NCBI GenBank assembly: GCA_038120295.1
Contig: JAYOLL010000006.1
Location: forward strand, 76,422-140,421
DNA from: JAYOEY01 sp038120295
GTDB taxonomy: Bacteria; Pseudomonadota; Alphaproteobacteria; MPNO01; UBA2964
Length of the DNA: 64,000 bases
Reading direction: 5' to 3'
Both the position numbers and the translations under genes were made by a program. Under the pieces are notes generated by a model that had not been told where the DNA came from, searched no databases, and saw only the letters and a program-made list of their open reading frames with translations. Positions 8,731-18,003 of the stretch are shown piece after piece (position 1 is the first letter of the stretch; every line of letters begins with the position of its first letter).

Positions 8731-9561
8731 TCAGGGCGCTCCCGAACTAAAGGCGTAGACCGCCATAACATGAATCGCCGCTATGAGAACCAGGCTGTAG
8801 GTGGCAGGTATGTGAATGAAAAGCCACAGCCTGAGCAGCATCAGGTTGGCGTACTGGAAATCGAGATCGTTCTTTGCCACGACGCATTCCCGTATGCGTT
8901 CCAGGCTCTTGTTTCCCTTCTCGTCCATATATCTCGCCAGCCGATCGATCCCGGCATTTATCTCATTCAGTGCCCTGCGCGACCCGAAGATATGCCCCCA
9001 GAAATTCTGCGGCCGCTGCATGAATTCATGCACCGTTTCGGCATAAAAACTGGAAATCGTAAGCGATTTTTCCTCGCTTACCGACTGTTCAGCGATGCCG
9101 GCGGCTTCGGCGGCAAGTTGGCGGCGGAAACCCGGAATGCGCTCCCTCAGGATTCGTTCCTGCGCATCCCCCAGCCTCAGAGGAATGATCCGGGAAAGGA
9201 CAAGGCCGAGAATTCCGCTTAGCGCAACTACGACGAACATGATCCAGAGGCCGGTATCGAGACCGCCGCGCGGCAACGAGAAATCCGTGTGCAGCAGGAA
9301 AACGCCAATCACGAAATATCCAGTATAGACGTGGATACGCGTCCAGTTGCGGGCGCTTCCCAGCGGCAACATGGGCAATTTCTTTCTTGCGTTAAACAGG
9401 GTCAGAAACAGGACCCCGGCGAGCAAGACCCAGCCATCGAAAAACTGCGAACGGCGCAAAGCGGCGGAATAGTCCGTCTGCAGCCAGGTTACCGCACCGA
9501 CGGCGACCACGGCGGTGGCGAACCATGTAATCCTGCGGCGCGTTGAGACTCTCATCGTCAC
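8731..9561 (-). CDS. Di-heme cytochrome b-like membrane subunit (cluster A)
   Basis: 276 residues with about four to five membrane segments and a soluble cytoplasmic-type loop (about residues 130-235). Two His pairs, each separated by 13 residues, lie in membrane helices (IHVYTGYFVIGVFLLH near residue 76 and the last helix, IHIPATYSLVLIAAIH). This is the arrangement of a b-type cytochrome binding two hemes across a membrane, similar to ferric-reductase-like or other small cytochromes b. It is encoded between the ferredoxin and decaheme genes, so it should pass electrons across the membrane. The start is a GTG overlapping the previous stop as GTGA; an ATG two codons later is an alternative. 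Confidence 0.85.
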   Translation of the reverse strand: MTMRVSTRRRITWFATAVVAVGAVTWLQTDYSAALRRSQFFDGWVLLAGVLFLTLFNARKKLPMLPLGSARNWTRIHVYTGYFVIGVFLLHTDFSLPRGGLDTGLWIMFVVVALSGILGLVLSRIIPLRLGDAQERILRERIPGFRRQLAAEAAGIAEQSVSEEKSLTISSFYAETVHEFMQRPQNFWGHIFGSRRALNEINAGIDRLARYMDEKGNKSLERIRECVVAKNDLDFQYANLMLLRLWLFIHIPATYSLVLIAAIHVMAVYAFSSGAP

Positions 9562-11405
9562 TGGTCGATCCAGTCCATTAGCGACACGGCGTCATGCATG
9601 TCCACACGCATCAGGGCGTCGTGCGGACAGGCCCGAACGCAGGCCGGTCCCCCGAGTTGCCCGTCGCAAAGATCGCATTTGGTGGCCTTGACGATCGGGC
9701 TGTTTTTTTCATCGACGATAAAGGCGCCTGACGAATCCCGAACTTCGACCATTCGAATATTGTTGTAGGGGCATGACTGCGCGCAGGTCGCACAGCCGAT
9801 ACAGGTCGTGTCATCAATACGGATACGTTTCGTCTGATCATCGGGATCGAGGTGAATGGCCCCGGTCGGACAGCCGATCAGACAGACCGGGTCGACGCAA
9901 TGCATGCACGCGTTTGCGACCATCAGGTTCAGATGAGCGGTCCCATGGCGGACAAATCTGGGATTTCCGTCATGGGTCGATGCACAGGCCCGAACGCAAT
10001 CGTCGCAATTAACACACCGGTTATTGTCGATGACCATCGTGGCGGTGCCATTGATGATCCGGTTATCGACAAGGAAATCCATCAGCGATTCGCGGCCAGT
10101 AAAGCGCTCGGCGACCTGGGGCAATCCTATCTGATCTTCCAGCGTCGGAAGAACGAGCTCCTCAACGATGCTGAGCGGCACACGCAAGATATCGACGTAT
10201 CCGATAGCACGCAGACTGTGGGTCAGGCGGGCACTGTCTCCCTTTCGATGTGCCTCCCTGATTTCTTCCAGTCCGAAAGAGTCGTTGGTTGTAAGATAAC
10301 CAACTGTCTTTTCGCCATGATCGACCTCCTGGCTGAGGCGCGCGAAGCCCCGCCCGATCAGGAGCAGGTCTTCGACGTAATGTCCCTCCTGGGCAATGAC
10401 TGGTTCGTGTTCGATCATCTGGTGCACGCCGCCGCCATCTGCGGCCGACCGCTGCTGCTGGAACTGGTCGGTCCACTCGAACCCGCCATAAGTCTCGAAT
10501 TCGGTAGCCCCCGCAATTTTTGTCAGGATGGCGTCCTGATACTTCTCGCCTAGGCCCTCAAGCAACTTCCTGAAAACGGGGGCGGCCCTGAGATGGGCGA
10601 TTACGCCGCGTTCACGATAAAGGCGGTCGATATCCTGCCGGAAACGATCCGACCAGAAACGGATATCGCGCACGCCCTGCCATCTCAGCTCTACGGCCTC
10701 GACATCGCTATTGGCAAAAATGGTCGCGGTCCGCGGCGCGCGCGCAAGGGCTGCGATTTCACCAAACATGCCGGGTGCAGGAATTTCGAAAGGATCGTGT
10801 TCCTTGATTACGGCGTCGACGTCTTCCAGTCGGGTGACCATCATGTCCGATTTACCGACGCGACGGTCCGGGCCGTTATAGGAAGACGACCGGACGATTC
10901 CCGTCTCGTCGACGGTTCCGGAATTCTTTCTGCGGTTACGGCCGACATAGGTGGGCGCAACCACGAATGCCCGGTCGGCGAGTCTGCGGCCCGCTCCGTC
11001 AGCCTCCTGCTGCGCCGAAACCGCGCTCCTGTATTCGGGTACTTCGGAATTCCGCCAGAGCTGTGACAGCGATCCCAACCAGGACTTCTTGTCGCCTCGC
11101 CCCCGCGACAGCCTAGATTCATCCTGCTCGCCGGATTCGTATCCGCAAACACTCCCCGATATCAGAATGAAGAGCGACGTACCGTAATCGCCCTGCCGGA
11201 AAAGAACGTCACCACGAGAAAACCGGCGATAACGGGCATCGTTGGCAATAATGCTGCGCAACGCCATATCTTCCGGGAAATCATCGGGATCCACTTCGGC
11301 GAGCGCAGGCTGCTGCAGAACCCGCTCTATGAGCGCATCCGGCATTTCCTGTGCGCCGAAAGGCCTGTCCCAGCGTTTCGGACGGCTAGCAGCGTTATCG
11401 CTCAC
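9558..11405 (-). CDS. cNMP-binding protein fused to a four-cluster [4Fe-4S] ferredoxin (cluster A)
   Basis: 615 residues, cytoplasmic. Residues about 60-240 form a cyclic-nucleotide-binding (CAP-like) barrel with an intact phosphate-binding cassette, FGEIAALARAPRTAT, whose Glu and Arg normally contact cAMP. An insertion of roughly 115 residues (about 91-208) interrupts the barrel. A second, degenerate cNMP-like barrel follows (about 265-435). The C-terminal part (about 455-605) has four cysteine motifs of the DMSO-reductase B-subunit type: CVNCDDCVRAC, CMHCVDPVCLIGC, CIGCATCAQSC and CDLC-x8-CVRAC, so four [4Fe-4S] clusters. GTG start at 11405 after AGAGGGG. Likely an electron relay between the reductase and cytochrome b, with cAMP as a possible allosteric switch (inference). 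Confidence 0.9.
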   Translation of the reverse strand: MSDNAASRPKRWDRPFGAQEMPDALIERVLQQPALAEVDPDDFPEDMALRSIIANDARYRRFSRGDVLFRQGDYGTSLFILISGSVCGYESGEQDESRLSRGRGDKKSWLGSLSQLWRNSEVPEYRSAVSAQQEADGAGRRLADRAFVVAPTYVGRNRRKNSGTVDETGIVRSSSYNGPDRRVGKSDMMVTRLEDVDAVIKEHDPFEIPAPGMFGEIAALARAPRTATIFANSDVEAVELRWQGVRDIRFWSDRFRQDIDRLYRERGVIAHLRAAPVFRKLLEGLGEKYQDAILTKIAGATEFETYGGFEWTDQFQQQRSAADGGGVHQMIEHEPVIAQEGHYVEDLLLIGRGFARLSQEVDHGEKTVGYLTTNDSFGLEEIREAHRKGDSARLTHSLRAIGYVDILRVPLSIVEELVLPTLEDQIGLPQVAERFTGRESLMDFLVDNRIINGTATMVIDNNRCVNCDDCVRACASTHDGNPRFVRHGTAHLNLMVANACMHCVDPVCLIGCPTGAIHLDPDDQTKRIRIDDTTCIGCATCAQSCPYNNIRMVEVRDSSGAFIVDEKNSPIVKATKCDLCDGQLGGPACVRACPHDALMRVDMHDAVSLMDWIDQ

Positions 11406-11456
11406 GGGCCCCTCTTATTATTCTGTTCGCCGCTTGTGCGACGGCCATCCCCCCCA

Positions 11457-12464
11457 TTAACGAGCCGGTTTACCCTTATACTTGTCAGCCCCGGGAAGCA
11501 TGCTGTCAATCGCCGAGAAGGTCGACCCGTCATACTTTGCGGAAAGCGCTTTCGCCGCCGCCGCAACCTTGTCGGCTGCGGCCGTCAGCGGCCCCTTGTT
11601 GTTCAGCTTCAGACCGGCCGAAGCGCCGATTTTCGCGATCTCAGCCATTTCAGGGACATTGCCGAGAGCCTTCGCAATGGCCGTCGCCCGGGCACGCGCC
11701 GCCGCCGCCCTGCGGGCCATAGCAACGGCATAGGCCTTACGTTCGCTAGCCTCTCCCACCGCGCGCAGGGCGGTCTCGAGCTCGACGGCAGTCCCGACGA
11801 CATGCATCAGCCGCAGGCGGTTTGCGCTACCGGGCCTGTTCTCCTTGCCATTGTTATGCCAGAGATTGTGCCGGATTTCGCCTTGCGACCAGGCGACGAG
11901 GTCGAAATTGCTGCCAGCCGGGTGCCCACCGGTATTCACCAGCTTTTCGCGCGGCACGACGTGGCAGCTGTAACAGTTGGTGGCCAGCCGGTACATGTTC
12001 GACGGACGAATCATGCCCGCGGCCTCTGCCTTCTCCCACCGTGCCTTGGCTTCTGCCGGAGTCTCGGTCGCCTTCTTCTTGCCGCTGTAATTACTGTGAA
12101 CCTTGATGTAGTCCTTACCGGCGCCGTGACACGATTCGCAGGAAATCCCGGAAATAGCGCGGGTTCGTCCGCCCTTGTCCTGCATCGTGAAATGACAACC
12201 CGTGCAGGTGTCGTTGGATTTCAGCCTCTTGATACCGAGCTTCTTGGCGATCACCTGCGCATTCTTGTTCTTCGGCAGGTTTCGGAAGGTCGAGAAATGA
12301 TGCGTTGCTTTCCAGACGACGTTCTCATCCTTGTGGCACTCGACGCAGGCAGTAGACCCGACAATCTTGTCCGGACTGGCCTGGGTAACGGCTGGAAGCC
12401 CCATCAGAACCATGGCCGCCGCCAGGGAAACAATCCAATTTTTCAGTTTCATCGCCAGCCGCAT
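11457..12464 (-). CDS. Periplasmic tetraheme cytochrome c, cytochrome c554-like
   Basis: 335 residues from the ATG at 12464, which has a strong ribosome site (AGAGGAAGG) and a clear signal peptide (MRLAMKLKNW to AVTQAS); the frame extends upstream but without a better start. Four heme motifs are present: CVECH, CTGCH, CESCH and CYSCH. The SCESCHG block resembles the cytochrome c554/NapC-related multiheme family. The C-terminal third is an Ala/Arg-rich helical segment. It sits between the reductase and ferredoxin genes of cluster A, and no equivalent exists in cluster B. It probably accepts electrons from the decaheme protein in the periplasm or acts as the terminal reductase; the substrate is unknown. 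Confidence 0.88.
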   Translation of the reverse strand: MRLAMKLKNWIVSLAAAMVLMGLPAVTQASPDKIVGSTACVECHKDENVVWKATHHFSTFRNLPKNKNAQVIAKKLGIKRLKSNDTCTGCHFTMQDKGGRTRAISGISCESCHGAGKDYIKVHSNYSGKKKATETPAEAKARWEKAEAAGMIRPSNMYRLATNCYSCHVVPREKLVNTGGHPAGSNFDLVAWSQGEIRHNLWHNNGKENRPGSANRLRLMHVVGTAVELETALRAVGEASERKAYAVAMARRAAAARARATAIAKALGNVPEMAEIAKIGASAGLKLNNKGPLTAAADKVAAAAKALSAKYDGSTFSAIDSMLPGADKYKGKPAR

Positions 12465-12570
12465 TGAACACCTTCCTCTTTCTAAAAATCCCTGATCAAC
12501 GTCCGCCCGAAGCGGCTCAAACAGTCTCAAACAGTTTCTGACACAGGCCCTGTAATAGCATATCGTCTCA

Positions 12571-13839
12571 CTATGCGTCGAGAACGAGCGGCCCGGTGGG
12601 CCTCGCGACACATACCAGACACGACCCCTGTTCCGGCTTATGGGTAGGCTTGCTCATATATTCGATCTTGCCGTCCCGGATCGCCGTGCTGCAGGAGCCG
12701 CAATTGCCGATCTTGCACCCGGACCGCATCTTGACGCCGTTCGCCGTGCCGAGCTGAAGAAGCGAACCGAGTTCGGGTTTCCAGTCGAGGGTCTTTCCCG
12801 ACCGGGCGAATTCGACCGGGTACGAGGTCCCGTCCTCGACGGGTGGCGGTGCATCAGCCTTCTTGACTGTCGCCGGACCGAAAGCCTCGAAATTGATATC
12901 GTCCTCGGGAACGCCCCATTCTTCGAGATCGTTTACGATCGATTCCATCATCGGAGGCGGACCGCAAATATAGAACTCGTAATTACTGGAAGGCAGGAGT
13001 TCCTTCATGAGTTCCACGGACACGCGACTCTTATGGGTATAGTCGTCGCCCTCTACGCACGTATCCGTCGGATTGCTGTAGCAGATCACCATGTGGACGT
13101 TGGGATTTTCCCGGTCGACCTGCTTCATCCGGTCGTACATGGCGTGTTCCTCACGATGACGGGCACCGTAGAAGAACCAGATTTCGCGGTTACTTCCGGT
13201 TTCGACGAGCGTATCGAGCATGCTCATGACGGGGGTCAACCCGACTCCGCCGCCGATCAGCACGACAGGACGACTAGATTCCTCATCCAGAAAGAAATCG
13301 CCACCCGGCGCAAGCGCCTGAACGATCGTGCCTTCCTGAATTTCATCGTGAAAGAAATTCGATGAAATGCCCGGAGGCGTCCCCTCCGGTGCCTTTGGCG
13401 GCGCGCCAACACGCTTGATGCTGACCCGATAGCAGTCACGGATATGCGCGCCCTGCGACAGCGAATAGCAACGAACAACCGGCTCAGACTGGCCGGGAAC
13501 ATCCAGTTCGAACGTCAGGAACTGCCCGGGATGGAACGGAGGAAGTGTCCGCCCGTCATGCGGACGAAGGTAGAAAGAGCAGATATCTTTCGCGGGGTTC
13601 TCAATTTCGCGTTTCTCGACCACAAACCGCCGCTTTCCGGCCCAGGACAATTCCGTCCGGTCGCGTTCTATTTCGGTCCGTTCGAGAAGAATACGCGCCC
13701 GTTCCCGAAACAGGGCGAGATCTTCCGCGCCCTGACGGGCCGCCGCTCGGGTGCGGGTAAAATGGGACGCCGCCGCGAAAGCGGCATGAAGTGCCGCTGC
13801 TGCAACGATGAAATATCCAAGGGGTTGAACGAAATCCAT
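12571..13839 (-). CDS. Membrane-anchored FAD/NAD(P)H [2Fe-2S] oxidoreductase (cluster A)
   Basis: About 422 residues. One N-terminal membrane anchor (about residues 7-27) and a short coiled region precede a ferredoxin-NADP-reductase-type module: FAD site RCYSLS (about 123-128), nucleotide-binding GGGVGLTPVMSML and the YICGPPPMM signature. The C-terminal [2Fe-2S] ferredoxin domain has CKIGNCGSCS and GSCLVC. This matches the reductase part of Hcr/NqrF/oxygenase-reductase enzymes. It should take electrons from NADH or NADPH and start the cluster A chain. The ATG at 13839 overlaps a stop (TGATG) of a short upstream frame; a GTG one codon earlier is possible. No strong ribosome site, so coupling is plausible. 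Confidence 0.88.
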   Translation of the reverse strand: MDFVQPLGYFIVAAAALHAAFAAASHFTRTRAAARQGAEDLALFRERARILLERTEIERDRTELSWAGKRRFVVEKREIENPAKDICSFYLRPHDGRTLPPFHPGQFLTFELDVPGQSEPVVRCYSLSQGAHIRDCYRVSIKRVGAPPKAPEGTPPGISSNFFHDEIQEGTIVQALAPGGDFFLDEESSRPVVLIGGGVGLTPVMSMLDTLVETGSNREIWFFYGARHREEHAMYDRMKQVDRENPNVHMVICYSNPTDTCVEGDDYTHKSRVSVELMKELLPSSNYEFYICGPPPMMESIVNDLEEWGVPEDDINFEAFGPATVKKADAPPPVEDGTSYPVEFARSGKTLDWKPELGSLLQLGTANGVKMRSGCKIGNCGSCSTAIRDGKIEYMSKPTHKPEQGSCLVCVARPTGPLVLDA

Positions 13840-13850
13840 CACACGCCGTT

Positions 13851-13898
13851 TTGCATTGCCAGTTGCATTGTCAGTTGCATTGTCAGTTGCATTACCAG
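13851..13898. repeat. Four tandem 12-bp repeats just upstream of cluster A
   Basis: Four head-to-tail copies of TTGCATTGTCAG (one with CC for TC, the last TTGCATTACCAG), at 13851-13862, 13863-13874, 13875-13886 and 13887-13898, starting 12 bases upstream of the reductase ATG at 13839. On the minus strand each copy holds an in-frame ATG; together they form a 17-codon frame (13892-13839, peptide MQLTMQLTMQLAMQNGV) whose TGA overlaps the reductase ATG. This could be a leader peptide, a multi-site operator or simple slippage. Confidence 0.8.
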
Positions 13899-14068
13899 TC
13901 GCCTGGCAGGCCGACGACCTGCGCCGACCCGGGTTAACAGCGACCCGGGGATAAAAGCGTCAAGGCTACTCGCCCGGCCACTTTCCGGAAAACGCTTCCC
14001 GGTCCCCGTTCGCCGTTCAAGACATCGTGTCGCCTTCACGTACACGCGTCAACCATCCACACTAATTG

Positions 14069-15424
14069 CTAGACCACGCCGTAAGCGAGCATCGCATCGG
14101 CCACTTTGACGAAACCGGCAATATTCGCTCCTTTCACGTAGTCGATATGGCCCTCGGAATCCTTGCCATATTCAAGGCACTTGTCGTGGATGTTCTTCAT
14201 GATATCCAGAAGGTGCTGCTGGAGTTCATCTTCCCGCCAGGAAATGCGCGCCGAGTTTTGGCTCATTTCCAGGCCGGACACCGCAACACCGCCGGCGTTC
14301 GCCGCCTTGCCCGGCGCGAACAGGATTTTCGCGTCCTTGAACGCGTGTACCCCATCCAGATCTGTGGGCATATTCGCGCCTTCGGACACCGCGATACAAC
14401 CGTTCTTGACCAGCGTCCTGGCGTCGTCGCCGTTCAACTCGTTCTGGGTTGCGCATGGCATGGCCAGATCGCAGATCACCCCCCATGGGCGCTCGCCTTC
14501 ATGGAAGGAGGCATGCTTGTATTCGCTTACATACTCCTCGATCCGGCCCCGCCTCTTGCCTTTGAGGTCTTTGATGAAATTGACTTTTTCGAGGTCGATC
14601 CCGTCGGGGTCATAGATAAACCCGCCCGAATCGGAGAGCGTTAGCACCTTGCCGCCAAGCTGGTTGATTTTTTCGGCCGCATGGGTCGCGACATTGCCCG
14701 AACCGGAGATCGCACAGGTTTTTCCTTCGACCGAATTGCCGGCGTTCTCCAGCATGTTCTGCATGAAGTATGCCGCGCCATAGCCGGTCGCTTCGGTACG
14801 GATCAGACTGCCGCCGAACTCGAGCCCCTTGCCGGTAAGAACGCCCACGAACTGATTCGTGATGCGCTTGTACTGGCCGAACATGTAGCCGATTTCACGG
14901 GCGCCTACTCCGATATCGCCCGCCGGAACATCGGTGTCTTCGCCGACATGACGGTAGAGTTCCGTCATGAAGGACTGGCAGAACCGCATGACCTCGTGAT
15001 CGGACTTGCCGCGCGGGTTGAAATTCGAGCCACCCTTGCCGCCGCCCATCGGCAGGCCAGTCAGACTGTTCTTGAAGGTCTGCTCGAAGGCAAGAAACTT
15101 GAGCACGCTCTCGGTCACGGTCGGGTGGAACCTGATACCGCCCTTGTAGGGGCCGATCGCATTGTTGTTCTGGACACGCCAGCCGCGCTGAACCCGGATA
15201 TTGTGGTTATCGTCCTCCCAGCAGACGCGGAAGCTCACAACCCTGTCCGGTTCCGCGATCCGTCGGAGGATCTGATATTCGTGATACTTTTCCTTGTCCT
15301 TGATGAATTCGAAGATGTCCTCGGCGACTTCCTGAACCGCCTGCACGAATTCCGGCTGCCCAGGATTCCTCTTCTTTACTCCTTCGATAAACTGGTTCAG
15401 ATCGACATGATCGGATACGGCCAT
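14069..15424 (-). CDS. gdhA: NADP-type glutamate dehydrogenase
   Basis: 451 residues, the normal length of the hexameric bacterial enzyme, which interconverts 2-oxoglutarate plus ammonium and glutamate. The family signature is clear: GPYKGGIRFHPTV, the catalytic Lys region GLPMGGGKGGS, PAGDIGVGAREIGYM, the Rossmann motif ISGSGNVATHAAEK and the late SEGANMPTD block. It is a single gene between cluster A and an unlabelled 560-base gap, with no clear terminator after its stop. NADP rather than NAD preference is inferred from overall similarity to GdhA. Confidence 0.95.
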   Translation of the reverse strand: MAVSDHVDLNQFIEGVKKRNPGQPEFVQAVQEVAEDIFEFIKDKEKYHEYQILRRIAEPDRVVSFRVCWEDDNHNIRVQRGWRVQNNNAIGPYKGGIRFHPTVTESVLKFLAFEQTFKNSLTGLPMGGGKGGSNFNPRGKSDHEVMRFCQSFMTELYRHVGEDTDVPAGDIGVGAREIGYMFGQYKRITNQFVGVLTGKGLEFGGSLIRTEATGYGAAYFMQNMLENAGNSVEGKTCAISGSGNVATHAAEKINQLGGKVLTLSDSGGFIYDPDGIDLEKVNFIKDLKGKRRGRIEEYVSEYKHASFHEGERPWGVICDLAMPCATQNELNGDDARTLVKNGCIAVSEGANMPTDLDGVHAFKDAKILFAPGKAANAGGVAVSGLEMSQNSARISWREDELQQHLLDIMKNIHDKCLEYGKDSEGHIDYVKGANIAGFVKVADAMLAYGVV

Positions 15425-15988
15425 CTTGATTCCCTATTCTTGTGGTTGATTTTCAACGTTGAACGAAAATTGCGGACTCTACGGCAAGTCTGGTGCGCTG
15501 CGGTGCGCGCGATGACTATCGGACAAAGCCGGCCTCTTCGAGGCCGCGCTCAATCTTCTCGATCACGCATATTAGAGTCATGAAAAATGTCGACCCCTAC
15601 CCCATCACATCCGACAGCCAGACGAACATGGAAGCCGGCCCCCGCCGGTTTTCTCTTTATACAACGGAGTGCCGTCCCAACACAAACGGGACCTGCGCAT
15701 AATTGAGCTAAATTGGAGAAAAGCTGCGGCTCCGTCGGCCCCGCAATTCGAGTAGCCGAAGCACGAATCCGGTTTCCGGCCCGGCGACATACAGTTCCTG
15801 CACAATCGCGTCGTGATTCACGGGCGAGCGACCGGCAGGCATCGTCGTCAAAGGCATGGAAATTAAGACGCCTCTCGATCCGGAGTAGACTGTGCTAATT
15901 TCCTGAGTAACGGGTTCCGTTCGCCGCAAAATTGATAGTACTATTTCGAGTGAGGCGATAGAACGCCCATAACAGGCGGGAGGACGAC
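15425..15988. other. Intergenic region upstream of gdhA and the TauD-like gene
   Basis: 560 bases holding two divergent promoters. I see a small hairpin (15531-15545, GGCCTC/GAGGCC, 3-base loop) but no U tract, no RNA gene and no ORF with convincing coding character. Confidence 0.4.
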
Positions 15989-16825
15989 ATGGACGGAGCA
16001 TTCAGCAACGAAGGCTACCAGGCGCTGGAAGTCACGCGCTGCAGCCCGAATATCGGCGCGATCATCGGCAATATCGACCTGACGCACCCGTTGAACGATC
16101 TGGAGCTGGCCGAGCTGAAACGCGCCTATACCGAGAACGGCGTGATTTTCTTCCGCGACCAGAAGATCAGTTTCGAGGATCATGTCCGGCTCGCCGAATA
16201 TTTCGGCACGACCGGCCAGCACGCCGGCGTGAAAACCCACAGCAAGGAATCCGACGATCCGCGCGTCCGGAAATTCCACTACGACGGCAACTCGAATGGC
16301 GAGATTTCGGGCAACGCCTGGCATACTGACCAGTCGTGCGCGCCTATCCCGCCGCTCGGTAGCATCCTTTACATGCACACGATCCCGCCCAACGGCGGCG
16401 GCGATACGATCTTCGTCAGCATGTACGCCGCCTACGAGGCGCTGTCGGACCGGATGAAGACCTATCTCGAAGGCCTCACCGCGCTGCATGACGGCGTCCG
16501 GATTTTCGGCGACGGCACGCCCCGAACGGAGCATCCTGTCGTCATCCGGCACCCCGAAAGCGGCCGCAAGTGCCTCTATATGAGTTCATCGGCGGTGCGC
16601 TGGCTCGAAGGGTTGCCCCGCGGCGAAGGCAAGGGCATCGCCAAGTTCCTCAAGGAACATTGCCGCTCGCCCGAATTCTTCTACCGCTTCCGCTGGGAGC
16701 CTCATTCGATCGCCTTCTGGGACAATCGCTGCTGCAATCACTACGCCATCAACGATTATCTGCCGGACGTACGGTCCGGATTCCGGGTGCAGATCGAGGG
16801 GACGGAACCGCCGCAGGCGGCGTAA
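15989..16825 (+). CDS. TauD/TfdA-family Fe(II)/2-oxoglutarate-dependent dioxygenase
   Basis: 278 residues, typical family length. The iron facial triad is visible as HTD in NAWHTDQSC and the distal His in CCNHYAINDY, with the 2-oxoglutarate-binding Arg shortly after in VRSGFRVQIEG. The N-terminal family motif IFFRDQKI is present. Such enzymes hydroxylate taurine, alkylsulfates, 2,4-D-like or other small acids; the substrate cannot be told. No transporter for a sulfonate is adjacent. It converges on the iron-transport ATPase gene. Confidence 0.88.
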   Translation: MDGAFSNEGYQALEVTRCSPNIGAIIGNIDLTHPLNDLELAELKRAYTENGVIFFRDQKISFEDHVRLAEYFGTTGQHAGVKTHSKESDDPRVRKFHYDGNSNGEISGNAWHTDQSCAPIPPLGSILYMHTIPPNGGGDTIFVSMYAAYEALSDRMKTYLEGLTALHDGVRIFGDGTPRTEHPVVIRHPESGRKCLYMSSSAVRWLEGLPRGEGKGIAKFLKEHCRSPEFFYRFRWEPHSIAFWDNRCCNHYAINDYLPDVRSGFRVQIEGTEPPQAA

Positions 16826-16849
16826 CCAGCCCTGCCGGCCCGACGTAAA

Positions 16850-17905
16850 CTAGTCCGAAGACTGAAAGACGAAAGTCTGCGAGGGATCGATTTCGACGCC
16901 CAGCCGTTCGCCCTCATGGACGACAACACGCCCGGGGCGGCGTACCTGGACATGGGTATGAGGAACTTCGCCCTCGCCGAGTCCCAGCCGGATATGGCTG
17001 CTCCCTCCGGCATAGCGGACATCGCAAACGCGTGCGCAGGGCTGTCCAGGGGCAGCGCCCGCGCCGGGCGAAAGCTTCAGCGCGTCGGGCCGGACCATTA
17101 CGTCGACTGAAGTGCCATCGGCGAAGCCGGCATTCGCCAGGGAACCGATATCGGTCTCGATCCGGTCGCCGTCGGCCGTTCCCTTTAGCCGGTTGATCTC
17201 GCCCAGAAATTCCGCGGCGAACGGGCTGACCGGATGGTGATAGATCTCGTCCGGCGTGCCGACCTGAACAATTTCGCCATCCTTCATCAGGATGATGCGG
17301 TCGGCCATCATCATGGCCTCTTCCGGATCATGAGTGACCATCACGGCGGTCACGCCGCGATTGTGCAGAATCCGCAGCGTTTCCTCCCGGATGCGCCCGC
17401 GCAGGGACGTATCCAGCCCTGAGAACGGCTCATCGAGCAGAAGCAACGGCGGGCGCGGCGCCCGGGCGCGGGCAAAGGCGACGCGCTGCTGTTCGCCGCC
17501 GGACAGCTCATGCGGATATTTATCGGCATGGTGCAGCATACGGATCTGTTCCAGCAGCTCTTTCGTCCGCGCCTGCGCGGCAGCCTTGCCGAGATGCGCC
17601 AGACCGTAGGAGATGTTCTCGGCAACGGTCAGGTGCGGAAACAGCGCGAAATCCTGGAACAGAAATCCCACATGGCGCTTGTGCGGCGGCAGAACGAAAT
17701 CGCTGCCCGAGGCACGCTCGCCGGCGATGGAGATCGTTCCGCTATCGGGTTTTTCGAGACCGGCGATCAGCCGCAGGGTCGTCGTCTTGCCACAACCCGA
17801 CGGTCCCAGAAGACAGACGAGCTCGCCCTTGCTCACCTCAAACGAGATGTCGCGAATGATCTGGGTCGACCCCAGACGCAGGCTTAGGTTCTCGACCTTG
17901 AGCAT
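16850..17905 (-). CDS. fbpC: Ferric-iron ABC transporter ATP-binding protein
   Basis: About 351 residues from the ATG at 17905 (MLKVENLSLRLG); the frame extends to 17992 with an unlikely Arg/Asp-rich leader. Walker A GPSGCGKTTT, signature LSGGEQQR and Walker B LLLLDEPFSG are followed by the H-loop MVTHD and a C-terminal TOBE-like domain, as in FbpC/PotA-type ATPases. It is divergent from fbpA-fbpB, with Fur-like motifs in the shared promoter region, so it should energise ferric-iron import with those two proteins. Confidence 0.88.
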   Translation of the reverse strand: MLKVENLSLRLGSTQIIRDISFEVSKGELVCLLGPSGCGKTTTLRLIAGLEKPDSGTISIAGERASGSDFVLPPHKRHVGFLFQDFALFPHLTVAENISYGLAHLGKAAAQARTKELLEQIRMLHHADKYPHELSGGEQQRVAFARARAPRPPLLLLDEPFSGLDTSLRGRIREETLRILHNRGVTAVMVTHDPEEAMMMADRIILMKDGEIVQVGTPDEIYHHPVSPFAAEFLGEINRLKGTADGDRIETDIGSLANAGFADGTSVDVMVRPDALKLSPGAGAAPGQPCARVCDVRYAGGSSHIRLGLGEGEVPHTHVQVRRPGRVVVHEGERLGVEIDPSQTFVFQSSD

Positions 17906-17984
17906 GTCGTCCCGGCTATCTTCCTCATCCTTCGGTCTTTCCGACCGTTTCCCTGTGGAGCCCTGAATAGCGCCCCTCACTGAA

Positions 17985-18003
17985 ACTAACAATCATTCTC
18001 ATC
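17985..18003. promoter_or_regulatory. Fur-box-like site overlapping the fbpC promoter side
   Basis: The minus strand reads GATGAGAATGATTGTTAG, close to the Fur-type GATAATGATTATC family. It is on the fbpC side of the divergent region, so iron repression of fbpC is expected. Identified by eye, no scoring. Confidence 0.5.

Noticed and set aside
8730..8771. Start of the decaheme gene at 8771
   Set aside because: It would overlap the cytochrome b gene by 41 bases; the paralogue and the one-base gap favour the ATG at 8729.
13899..14045. A 68-codon upstream frame before cluster A as a full gene
   Set aside because: The part upstream of the repeats is Arg/Gly-rich with no recognisable domain or start signal; only the repeat-encoded 17 codons are kept as a candidate leader.
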